Origin: Todiramphus chloris collaris | Taxonomy: Eukaryota; Chordata; Aves; Coraciiformes; Alcedinidae | Assembly: GCA_025345505.1 (NCBI GenBank) | Contig: JANVCC010000020.1 | Span: forward strand, 53,245,523 to 53,309,522 | DNA length: 64,000 nucleotides | Reading direction: 5' to 3' | Part shown: positions 49,384 to 61,537 of the stretch, piece after piece | Numbering within the stretch: position 1 is the stretch's first letter | How the letters are laid out: every line of letters starts with the position of its first letter | The notes under the pieces: model-generated | Seen by the model: the letters and a program-made list of their open reading frames with translations, nothing else | Database searches by the model: none | Told to the model about the DNA's origin: nothing | Made by a program: the position numbers and the translations under genes

Positions 49384-49858
49384 GCATTTAAAGATGATCC
49401 TAAGATTATATTCTTGTGAGGATCACCACTGAATCCACTTTTCCAGTAGCTGAGTTTCTTCCCATAAATATATTAAGCCTGGCCTTAATTTCTGAGCTTC
49501 CTGTCTGTTACACTATCCCATCCTCTCCTGCCTCTAAGTTCTTTAACAAAGTCTTTTTTAACTCCTACCTTACCTAACTTGGACAATGACATAAAGTGTG
49601 AACTTCAAGCTGACTGCATAAGCTTTTTAAAATAGGCACAGTATCAGCTTACCAGAGGAGTTCCGGTTCTTTGCCTTAATCGTTCACTGAAATGTCTATC
49701 AACACAGACTTCACAAATATTCACCTGAGTTTATTAACTGATACAACCTCTTTACAGCTCGGAAGTCACGATTTTTATTGGCAGTTCATGAGCAAGCTGT
49801 CCTTTAATCCAAGGTATTTAAGGGGTTTCTGAGACTTCTTTAATGCAGTTAAGGATTG
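49384..49858. other. spacer between the inverted arms
   Basis: About 475 bp of AT-rich sequence separating the two arms. No open frame of note and no recognisable repeat. In an RNA copied from the + strand it would form the loop of a hairpin with a stem of about 380 bp. Confidence 0.8.
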
Positions 49859-50240
49859 TAACTTCCTTTCTCCCTCTGTTATACTTGTGACAAATATGGA
49901 GGCTTACCCTTGATTTTAAGCAGCTAGAAATTTGGGGAAGGAAGACCTCTGCTACGTTATTCTCTGCCCTTTCTCCATGTGAATAGCTCCTCTGTGTACA
50001 TTTATCAGGTGTTTGGGATTTATTTTAATAGGTAGTAAAAGACAAAAAACCTGTTGTTTCCCTGCTGACAGTGTAGGTTCTGAATAGCATTGCTGAAGTT
50101 GAAAGAAGTCACTGGAAATCCCTCTGCTCAGTGATCCTGTGGCTAGCAGACAGGAATTTAAAAGCAGGTTTGGTTTTTTTTAAAAAGATGTATGGATATC
50201 ACTTTAGGCTTGGGTTCATGAGTGAGAACTCTCATGTACT
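49859..50240 (-). repeat. right arm of a long inverted duplication
   Basis: Inverted copy of 49003-49383. It differs from the left arm by an extra GG at about 50031-50032, several transitions and a diverged outer segment near 50165-50190. The outer edge fades after the shared ctcatgtact / agtacatgag pair (50231-50240 and 49003-49012). Confidence 0.93.
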
Positions 50241-53200
50241 CTTGAATGCATGATGTCTAAACAGCTTTTTCAGTGTTGTGTACATAATGATGTTCCCTAG
50301 AGGAAGTTTAATTTAGTATTGAGCCACTGATTATTTGGCTCAGCACCTTGGTATCTGAGCAGTCATGGGTCAATTTTGTTTGTAATACTGAAGGAATTTT
50401 ACAGATAAAAGCTTAATTGCATGTAGATCTGTTACCAAGTCTTAAAAAAAATCATGTTAAATAAGAGAACTTATAAACAGTACGCAAATAAATAGATTTG
50501 ATTTCTATGTTTGACTTAAGCAGACTGTGTAGACACTAACTAATCACTGCTCTTCTAAGGGTATGTAATAAAATAACTATTCTCTACTTAAACTTTTTTC
50601 AGGAATCCGTATAAAAATGGTGTTAGTTTTTCTGAAATATTTTATTCAAAACACTAATTTTGGTTATTTTAGTTATGAGATTAAAGCATTTGACTGGGAT
50701 AACACTAGTGTTACTTTTTTTTATTTGAGTGCATTGAAAAAATCAGATTAGTGACAAATGTAATTTATAAAATATGAAAAGTTAGTCAGTTTGAATCTTG
50801 TGTGGTGCTGAATGTTAGAGTTCATCTAGTGTTGGTGGAGCTGAGTTTGTCAGAGTTCAATTCTGAAAAATTCTTTTTTTAGAGGCCTTGGAAAAATGAA
50901 CGGTGGGCTAGAAGGTGGCCAAATTCTCTTAGTGAGAAAACAGAAAGTTACATGTGTGAAAGGGACTAAAATAGAGGGGAAGTAAAAGATGGTGGTTTAA
51001 GATTTAGGCACAATGTAGTAGTACTGTGGCTGCTTTGCCTGCTACTACAGAGCACTGAAGATTCCTGAAAAATTGGGAAGAGTTGGTTTGAGTGAGAGTG
51101 GGTGGCTTTTAGCAGTAGTTTTCTTGGCTACTTTCTCAGAGGAGGTGTTTAGCATCTGTGCAGTGTCATAAATGTTTTGTGAATTCAATCCATGCTTCCC
51201 AGCATCTCACAAAGAGCAGTTAAAACACTTATCTTAAAACTAGAAGTTCTTTGATTTGCAGTTCATATTACAAACTGGTGTAGAAACATATACATATTAT
51301 ATGCTGCCTATTAAATTTTGTAAGCAGTAAATTTTGCAGTCTAGCTTATGGAGAGATAAGATGAGAAGTAGAAGGAAGATGATAGCCTATGGTTCTGTGG
51401 GCAGATGTATGCATGCATGCTTGTGTCAGTCTTTGGGGGATGGATGCAGTTACTTGTTCTGTGCCTTGGACTAGGATGGCTAGATTGTTGATTGTGAGCT
51501 TCCGGAACAATTGGTAATTATTACTTGTAGTCACTGGGTCTCTGCAGCAGTGCGTCTACTTATCTGGGGGGCTGTGGACCTTATAAATAGTAGTCATTTT
51601 TCTAATGCTGCTTTGTGTGTACTTCTTTGCTTGCTTTTGTGTACATTTACAACTCAGCTGTCCTGAAGAGCTGCAAATTTTCATGGTTTTAATTGCATTA
51701 CTAGTTACAGCAATGGATAAGCTTTGATTTCTGACAAGGTGAATGAATCTTTTCTTTAGCAAGTGCTATGAATCTTTACCAATAATAATGTTAACATCTG
51801 TAAGTAAATGAGATTCTGGATAATTCTTCTAACATTTGACATATGATTGTTTATAAGCTACTGAAACTGGGTTGGAATTCTAATTTAAACTTTGGGGTTT
51901 TGTAGCACAGGTGCCAGAAGTCTCTGTTTTATACTGCATGTTAAATACTTGCATTCCTGTGCATAAATATAAGAAACAAGTCAGTCCCTGCCCTAAAGAA
52001 CTTAACCTAAAATGTTCTATGTTTTTAATTGCATTTGAATGTTGCTTCATGTAACCAACTCCTGAATGGACGTCACCTCAGTGTTACAATTTTAAAACAA
52101 GTCTATCTTCTCCATGACCCAGGTCTTGTAAAGAGAACTGTTTCAAGATTTTGGAATATTTCGTAGCAGTGGAAACCTTAATTAAAAGCAGTGTGGTTTT
52201 TATTATGTTTAATCTTGCCTTCCTTTGTTTGGGAGATCTATGATAATGATAATTGGAAGACTTTGGAAATTTGCTGGAAATTCTAATTAGCCTGGAAGAC
52301 TTGTATAATGTTTTGTAAAATTCTTGATGTTTTAAATTACAATGGTTTTGATCTCTCTGTATTGGATCACAGTGTTGGTAGAGCCTGTTTTCAAACCATA
52401 TGACTCATCTTTGTTCTTTACTGAATTCTTCATGAGTTCTTGAGTGGCATAAGTTAAACCAGAGCTTGTTAAAATATCTCAATTTAATAGCTGACAGCTC
52501 TAAGTTTTGACGAAGTTATTTTCCTTTTGGGGAAAAAAAAATAGAACTAAGATCAGTGTTAACTATTAGAGACAACTAAGAATAGTGGAATACAGTCTCA
52601 GTGTTTTCCGGATTCTGTATCTATGCAACAATTCCCATTCAGTGTAGTCTGCTTTTTCCTTTGATTTGCACATCTTGTCCAGTTCTGCATCTTTGCCTCA
52701 TTGTTCTCTCTTCTTGTCAGTTCGTGAAATCAAATCTCATTTTTGAATTATCTTGTCTGTTTTCAGATACATGTCCATTACACAGTTCTTTGCAATGTTC
52801 TTCAGCCTCTTCTGATAAATCCTGAATGACATTTTTATTAACTGTCTACTTTCCTTTGTAATCTTTTTTTTTAACTATACTGTTCCCATTTTGTCTCTTG
52901 TTTAGCAGCTATAAGATACTTATCTCCCTTCTTTCAAACTTGGATTTTCCTTTTCACACTAAGTGATAGTAAACTGTTTACAAGTTTCTTAAGAAGAAAA
53001 GGTGGTGACAGCATCTGTTCACACCGCCTATTTCTGTTGCTTTTACACCATTTGATCAAGTACCGTGCACTGACCTGTATGACTTCACTGAATCTATTTT
53101 ACATCCTTGTGGTACAGCCTGTGTGAATTGACACTTAAACTTTTCTGCTCAAGGACTCTTTTAAACTGTTAGTAGTCTGTTGTGTGTAGTAGAGCTGCAT

Positions 53201-53308
53201 TATCTTCCTTTTTCCTCCAGGCCTTCTTGGATCCATTAAAAAATAAAATCTGTGCAGCTGTTCCCGAAATTTCAACTTTTGTGGTTAACTCATTGGTGAA
53301 TACTCTGT

Positions 53309-53411
53309 TAAAATTAAAAAGAAAACAACAAAAACAATGCACCAAAAAACGCCGCAAAAATAGAAACACAAAAACAAAACAAAAAAAAACCCCACCAAAA
53401 AACCCAAAACT
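53309..53411. repeat. A/C-rich low-complexity tract
   Basis: About 100 bp of A runs interrupted by C, CC and CCCC. Long Lys- or Phe-rich open frames cross it on the two strands (53182-53430 + and 53169-53423 -) and are artefacts. In this T-rich intron the tract is A-rich on the + strand. Confidence 0.8.
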
Positions 53412-55607
53412 TAGGATAATCATTTGGTAGAGAAAGATGCTCTGGTCATGCTGTTCCTGAGTATTTCCAACCTATTTCTGTGAAGAGGGAATTATATTCA
53501 ATCGTCGTATAGTCTTTTTACACTATGTAGTATAATACTGTTACAATTTGTAACCTTCATTTCTAGACTGTATTGTTGTTTGCTTTCCTCTCTACACATA
53601 CCACCTGCAGCTGTACAGTGAACATGCTGTGTCTGAACCCCCTGCAAAAATGAAGCTGCCTAAACTGACTTTCTAACTGATACTGATCTCCCACTCCTCA
53701 CTTGTACAAGTTGGTGAGCAGTTTGTGGCAAGAGACCTTTACCAGATACGTTGCGAACAAATACATTAATTTGTATGTTTGTCAGTTGCTGTCAGAGGGT
53801 GACATGTCCCATTTCATTTCCAGCTAGATTCTCATCTTTCATATTTACCTCAGACTGAGGCATGTGTGAGATATATCTGATCAATCACAAGCAGGCCTGT
53901 AGCCATTTCTTGCAGATGTTAGGGAGGAGGTTTGTTTGCTTAGTGGGGGTTCTGTGATGGCTAGCTTCTTTTCATCTTTTGTAAAAAAATTTGTCAGAGA
54001 GAAGTATGAATATTCCTTTCCAATGCTTATTGCTAATGAGTAGTGCTGTGAAACTGATCTAATGATAATAATTTTTCTTCCTGCTTGTAGAGTTGAGGCT
54101 TTGAGTTTTATCTGATTTTTCTTTTATCTTTGTACAAGCAAAATTAGGAAGTTCAGAAGCTTCAGAAGACTGGGCCACCCTTACTTGTACTCACTTTTCT
54201 TTCTGTTTGGAGTGTCACAAATCATATTTTTAAGAGTCAGCGTTTTTGATTCTGCAGGTGTTGCTACCACTTGCCTTTAGCTTTTTGGAAATTACTCTAA
54301 AATAAGTTTAAATCTGCAAGCATGCTAACTAACAAGTGCTGTATACCTTTAAGTGACAGTAATTTTCATAACATTCTAAAGCATGTTTGAAAAACAGTGC
54401 AGAGAAAAGAAAGCCTCTTTTTCACACCCCTCTTCAGTCCAGCAGTAAGAGTGCTTGACTAGAAGTATTGCAGAGAATACAACTAATTTTTTTTACTTTT
54501 TCTGTTAATTTTGGAGGAAGGTATTGAACTACTAATAAAATAGAGTTTTTACTGGGATTGTTCTAGAGAGCTGTCTGAAGCTTCCTTGTTCTTTTTGGTT
54601 TTATGGTACCTGGAATTGCTGAGAATTGGCCTAAGTGAAAGCAGCCTAATGAGAATATATCTATATATGGCAAATAATATTTCCATATGACTTTAGGTTA
54701 AGTTAATATCTTGTAGAATAACTGTTCTGTTCCTCTGTAGGTCAGCTGGTGATTAATTCTCATTTTTGCTGGGACACTCTTTTTATTTCTGCGTGTTGGA
54801 GTGGAAGTTTTGAACATTGCTTGTTTTCTGGGAAAGGTGCTTCAGACAAAAACCATTTTGTCTCCAAATTGTTGCAGGGAAAAGAAGCTGAAAGAGATTT
54901 AACTGCTAACTAAATATATTACTTGTGAAATGGGTGTTTTGACTCTTGGGTAGTTTTGACTTTCTCCATTTGGCAGACTGTAAGATGCTAAATTATAGCT
55001 TAAATAGAATTTGGTTTAATTACTGCTGAAAACTGTGTGACTTTGTAGTCCCTCCATTGATGTATGCAGTGATGCTTGTGTACTTTGGCTTACAGTTAGA
55101 AATTAAGTTGTGCTTCCATTGTTCTGTATGTTACTTTACTTTTCCAGGTCTGAAGTTACTCTTTCACATAAGCATGACACAATTTACTGTTTGCAATTTG
55201 GATTTTCTGTGTTCATATTCGTCAATGAAGGGGAAAAAAAATCCTTCATATCAATGAAGTGATTAAATCAGAGAAGATAATAAGTGGTTGATAGCCAATT
55301 TATATCTATCAGTGTCCTGAAGAATGAGATTAATGTGATACACTGGGTATTTTGTTTCCCTTTCATATCCCATTAAGTGTGAGTTGATGTAATTTCTTTG
55401 TTATTAAGACGTTGACCCTTAACTTCGATAATCGCACAACATGTATTAGTTACTTGTTCTAATTTTCAGTCACCATTTATCCTTTCTGCTGTACTGGTTA
55501 TTATATGCTTTTGCACTATGTGCTTACAAACAAAATTGCCATCTTTGTAATGCTCTACCGAAGTCTTCAAGTCCGCTTTTGTTCTGCATAAAGATACATT
55601 GTTTTGG

Positions 55608-55660
55608 GAGTTTTGTTTGTTTGGGTTTTTTTTTTTGGATTTGTGTTTTTAATTTGTCAT
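55608..55660. repeat. T/G-rich low-complexity tract
   Basis: gttttgtttgtttggg followed by a T run and further T/G mixture. Simple sequence of the same class as at 16.8, 35.1 and 40.9 kb. Confidence 0.7.
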
Positions 55661-58600
55661 TGATATGTCTGTTGACTTGCAGTCTTCTCTGTATCTTCTA
55701 CCTTGTTTTGTACTGGGATTACAGAATTTCTGGTTGGACAGCATGGCCTTGTTTTCACTTCCACTGGTGTGATCTCTGTCAGTGTAACAGCACAGTCGTG
55801 GGGTGGATTGCTTGGGGAAACTTCACTGCAATTGTCTTCTAAGTTGAGAAAGAAAGTTGCTGTTCTCCTTCAGCTATGAGAATTGAATAAACTTCATTGA
55901 ACAGGCTTGTGTAATAAGCCTAGTAAGAGGTTCTGGAGGTGAAACTAATATGTTGATGTAAGTGAAACAAATAAATTAGTGTCTGCAAATTTTTTGTGAC
56001 TCCAGAAGCAACAGAGGACCCCAATCTGTATTATAGCAAAGGCTTCCTAATGTGAACTCTTCAGTTGTATCAGAACTGTGGTTTAGTGTTGGCAGAACTT
56101 CATTGTTCCCCTATTAAAGGTTGAGTTGCTTCAGAATCTTTCTGGGAAACGCCTTTCCTTGGATTTTGTAGTGTTCGTTATTCATTTATGCCCTTAAAAT
56201 TACAGGGCTCTGAGAATTTTCAAGAGTGACGCAATCTTTAGAAATGCCAGCTCTATAGTGATTGCGTAAGTAGATTGTGTTGTTGCCTCTTAAGAATACT
56301 GGCTGGGAACTGCTGAAAGTGAAATTGTCTAATATGACACAGGGAATCCTACCTCTGTCTCAAAGTTAACACTTTTTCCTGTGACCGTTTCTCTCTCAAG
56401 TTTTATTTACAGTTTGCAGTGCTTATGCAAGTTTTTGCAGTGAGGTCGTCTTCTGTTTGAGAGCTTCTGGTTTCTCATGTGTTATGAGGTTTTGCTTTTC
56501 TCCTTCAAATCCCAAGATTTATTTGTTCCATTTTATAAATGTGGCACAACCTTTTCTCTGCCTTGCCTTGTTTTAAAAACTGCACTATGTTTATCTCTGG
56601 AACAGTGTTAATTATCTACCTGACGTACTGCAAACTCTGTCAGGGAGATCATAAAATAGAACAGAAAATTTGAGCATTCACACACATTACAGATGCAACA
56701 GTAGAGTTATGTTAAGTTTAAAGCAATCCAGTTATCCTTTAGGTTTTCATTATTTCTGTATTTGTGTGGTGAATGGTATTATCAATGTACACTCCGACTT
56801 TATGGCTTCTGTTCTTCTCCAAATTTAGGAAAAGGACTTGCAGGAAAACTGCTTTAAATCTTTGATCGTGCTGTCGTCTTAAGCAGTTTTACAAACTGTT
56901 TGCTTTGGTGTTTATACTGGGTCCTTTTGTCTGACTCTGTCTTTGGTGATGACTCTCTTTTTTTCTTGGAGACACCTTTAGTTTATCTGCAGATGAATAA
57001 TGTTTTCTGTATGTATAGATGTAATTAAACCAAGTACTTTATTGTACCTTTAAGATCATGCAAGCTTAGATTTTTGCTGAAAGCTCTCCAATTGTAACTA
57101 AGTTCAAATAGGGAAAGCTATGGCATTTATGTATATGAAAAGAAATCATATAATGCCTGCTATAACTGGACAACCTTTGTGGTTTGCTTTTCAGTCCTGA
57201 AAACTTCAAAACATTGAACATCTAAAATGAGTGTTACTGTTCTGTTAGAATAGATGCGCTTTTTATTTCTATGTTTCCTTTAATATTAATAAAGCCAAAC
57301 GGTGTATTAAAGATTCATGTTAAATCCTCTTATAATTACACTCTTGATTTCTTTAGTTTTTCTGTCTGGTAGAGGCTTTGGCAACAGCAGCTATCTCTAA
57401 TTTCAGGTTTGCTTCTTGCTTCACTGGTTTAGGGCTTCCCTGTGGTATCCTGGAATAGCTACTTCCCTGTGATGGCCTTAAGCCATTAATATCTCATTTT
57501 GGCGGAGACCCGTGGACAGTGAAGGATTTAAATAAAGCATAGCAGAAGTGACTGGCCAATTGCCAGCCAGTGGACAAGTGGCTTCCCTTAAAATGATTGA
57601 CAGAGCTTGAGCAGGGCCATGACTGGATTAGATGGTGACTAAGGAGTAAACTGCAGGCTTTTCATAAGACTAGTACAGTCTTTCTGCACTCCTGCATCTT
57701 GAGGAGGGATGTGATAGAACCTGATGTGCATCCAAGAGGGAAGAGTATTCACAGAATTGTCACTTCTTTTGTTTTGAACAAAATGAATAAACGGATCCAA
57801 AATAAGGTTTTTGTAATAAGACTTTTTTTTTTTTTAAATGTGTCAGAGGGAATTATAACACTTACTCTGCATACTTGCAAAGAGCAACAATGCCAGAATG
57901 CTGTTAACAGCTTTAACCTGACCTGATCTCTGCTGTAATCCCAAATCCGGCAATCCCCTTTGCCTTCGTTCATTATCTCTGATGTCTGCAATTTAAATGC
58001 CATGTTGAAGAATTAGGTATTAATCTTTTCTTTAGTTCATTCAGCACTGAAGGTCACAGTGTTTTCTTTGGAGGCAGGATTAACAACTTTAGGCTACTTT
58101 GTGGATAACACATTTAAATCTTGAAATCTTCTTCCAAAGGTAAGTTAAAACAAGCACTCCCCTTTTTTGGCTACAAAATGCTTGTAGCCTTCCTTGATGT
58201 TTGCTATTGATTAGCATTCAGGTGAGATACTGAGTTAGAATATTAACAGTAGGTGTAAGACCTGTCCCTTTTACCTTTCTAGTTTCACCTATAAGATCAT
58301 ACATAAATCTGAGCGCTGATACAAGTTCAGTGGTTTACCAAGAACCCTAGTAAACATCCAAGAAATGTAACTGCGAGTGTTGGGCAAGAAGTTAGCACAG
58401 CTTCAAGGGATGATGATTACACTCATTGGCAGATAACAGGGGAGAGCCTTGTTTATGCTGTAGTCCCAGAATGGAGACTGTAACCAAAGATGAAGGTGGA
58501 ATGGGAGAGTATGTTAGCAGGCTTATGTTGTTGGTCTCAAGCAAGTGGAATTGTAACAGTGATGCTGAAGAGTTGTGGGTGTATCATGCTGGATATTTGT

Positions 58601-60885
58601 ATCCTCTTGTAAACTGTGGCTGCCAAGAAATGTTAAATGCTTCTACTTCCTCCAAGGAAACTATAAATTGATTGGACAGCAATGTGTTAACCAAACATAA
58701 CTAAGATTCTGTTTTGAATTCCAAATGAAACTGCTCCGTTTACTCTAGCTCTTTTTCATGTTTTTATTTTTTTTTTAAGATTAAAGCTTATTAGACCTTC
58801 TAGGGATTTGACATTTCAGTTACTGTGTTATCTGTGCCATTAAAAACATGCTTATCAGTTTTTTCACCTCTTGTAGAATCAACATTTGGATAATACTTGT
58901 GTATTTGAATAAAAAGCAGAGGAGAACATGTTAACAATCCCTTGTCAAGTTTAGAGTTGAAAAATGTGCACATTTTTGTGTAAAGGTAAAAGAAGTAGAT
59001 TATAGCAGTTTTCAGTTTCTCTATTTATTGAACACATTTAGTGTCTTCAACATGAGAAACTTCAAATACTGGGTTGTAGCTGACTCAAAAGTAAAAAATT
59101 ATTAGAAAACTTCCTAAGTAAAATAAACCCTTCTACTAGAATAAACAACCTTCTTGCAACATTTTTTCCTCATCCTTTATGGGTTTTCCCCATGACCAGC
59201 AGTCATAGTTGGGGAAGTAAATGTGCCCCACCTTGTTTCTGGTTGACTCTTCATTTGTTTCTTTAAACTCTTCCATAAAAATGCTGTTTATACTTCTGTT
59301 AACGTATCATTGCAAGATTGATTTGATAAAGACTGTTCTGTGTTTCTTTCATGACCCATTCCACTTTATGAATTCAATATATCATGGCAATTCTAGCTGT
59401 TGGAGTTTTGTTAATAGTGCAAATTATTAATTTAACTGGAAGTTTTACTCAAAGAGCAGGAGAGTATGCAACTCTTCAATACCAACTAAATGCCAGAGTC
59501 TGCCCCAGTCCTGTACTGTTGTGCTTGTGGTCTGTGTCACTCACTTGGCACCATTACCACTGCTTCTAGGTTTTTCTTCCTTGCCTTTTTCCCTACTTAT
59601 TTTCCCGTAATCCCTTGCTTTTCAGGATAGCCTTCAAGAATTTCTTGCTGATGTATAACCTGTTTAATTCTTTCTGTTGCACATATGGACAACTGGATGT
59701 TCACATCAAAGGGTAACAAGGTGCTTGGATTTGACAGTCCAAATGGCAGAAATGAAATGGTGTACAACTTTCAGGAACTATATTGGACTTTTGTACAGAC
59801 AAGATGATGCTATGAAATATGTGGCAGTACTCTTCTGCAGCTTTGGTTACAAGAAGGATTGGGGCATAAGCAGAGGTGAATTTGCAGAAACTGTAATTTT
59901 GAAAGTTCAATAAATTGCTGTCTTAGTTGGATTGAGCTTGGAACTCTTGCATCTTAAAGTGCTGTCATACCATTTTAGCTTCAGGATTAGAGGAGCAAGG
60001 AATTAGGCTGCACCTCAGAAGAACAAATGCACTTGTAGATCGCCTGGAAAAATACCATGTAAGATTGGGAAGTGTAGTACAGCACACTGCTAGAAGTTGC
60101 CTGATTTTGGAACGTACTGAATGTGAGGCAAGTGTCAGGTATTTTTCTGTATTTCTTTTATTCCTTCTTGTGGGTCATGGTCCTTGAAACTAGATTGAGA
60201 ATTTGGGGTTAACAGTGAAACAGTCACTGCTTTTAAATTGGTTGAACTTCTACACCCCTTTAAACTTAGCAGCTTCTAATTTCTAAGCTTCACCTAATTC
60301 TTATGCATCACAGTATCTCACTCAAAATTTATGACCATAAGAACCTCAGAGGCAGATTTATTCTCTTAGTGTTAGAGAAGTCTTTTGATAGAGAGCTGCT
60401 AATTCAGAGGAGCTTGTATTTGGGGGAGTTGCAGTCTGTGCCCGGAATACTTCTGTGCAAAGCAAGTACTTAGTTGTTGCTTTGTATTAGAAAGTATTAA
60501 AGTCACCAAGTTGTTTTAAAAGTTAATTCCTAAATTTTGGTAGTTAGTGTGAACTATTATGAGCTCTTAAATTAAGTCCAGCCTTGTTTTGGGATTAGCT
60601 GTGTTGATACCCCAGTTTTAAGTAGATTTCTTTTAGTGGCTGCAATGAAAAGCCTTAAAAGGTGACTTAATCACTCCAAGTCAAACACAAATGCCAAATT
60701 CTCCAGTGTTCATATCTATGACATCTCTTTTACAAGTTTCCTTTTGTAGTGTACAAATTAGACATTCCTGTTAAATATACTGGAAGGTAATCAATAGCAT
60801 GCTTTTCTTGATTCACAGGATCCTCTCAGGCTGAGATGCAACTTCTCTGTATTGAGTAGTTTTTGATGAGAGTGTTTTGTGTGTG

Positions 60886-60946
60886 TTGATGTGTTGGGGT
60901 TTTTGTTGTTTCATTTTTGGGGTTTTTTTTGTTTTTTCTCATCAGA
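60886..60946. repeat. T/G-rich low-complexity tract
   Basis: gtgttggggtttttgttg followed by ggggttttttttg. Another member of the T/G-rich class. No coding content. Confidence 0.7.
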
Positions 60947-61439
60947 TTTAACCGAAGTATTTTCACATTACTTCTGAACAGGATAGATGGGGCAGATGAA
61001 GGTGTTTTTCTTGCTGTGTTTTTCCATGCAAATCTTATTCTTGTTTATCTGAAGTCCTATTACTTGTGGTGTCTACAGAAACTTGGGGTGTGTTGTTCAC
61101 CATTTCTCTGGTAAAACTCCTTTTAGGCTTTAATTGCTCCAGTAAGTCACACATGAAATGTACAAATTAAAATAGGTGAGATCTTGCATATTTTTGTGAC
61201 CAACATTTAATTCAGAACATCAAATCTTAAAGTTGCTTAAAGCCTATTGGGTTGAAGTTTGCTTTCAAAATTATTTAAACATTGTGGATGTGTTTGCGGT
61301 GTGTTCTATTCATGCAAAATTTTTTAGAGCCTTGATAAATACCATCCTTTCTAGTTTGCCAACTTGCCTGATGTTTGTTGATGAAGAATATGGTGCCAAG
61401 CATGACAGACAAAGCTCTAGTAACTTGTTAAACAATTGT

Positions 61440-61537
61440 AATTAAAAAACAAAGAAAACAAAAGGAAAAAAGGCAATCAAAAATAACAACAGCAAAAAAA
61501 CCTCACAACGAAACAAAACCAAACAAAAACCCAAACT
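61440..61537. repeat. A-rich low-complexity tract
   Basis: A runs separated by C, G or T (aaaacaaagaaaacaaaagg-like), about 100 bp. No retroposon body is visible on its 5' side. Confidence 0.75.

Noticed and set aside
57590..57655. Sequence recalling the CR1 tail (cttgagcagggcc ... ggattagatggtgac)
   Set aside because: Only a short partial resemblance; the following cttccaaccc and attctgtgatt blocks are missing, so a fourth CR1 copy is not supported.
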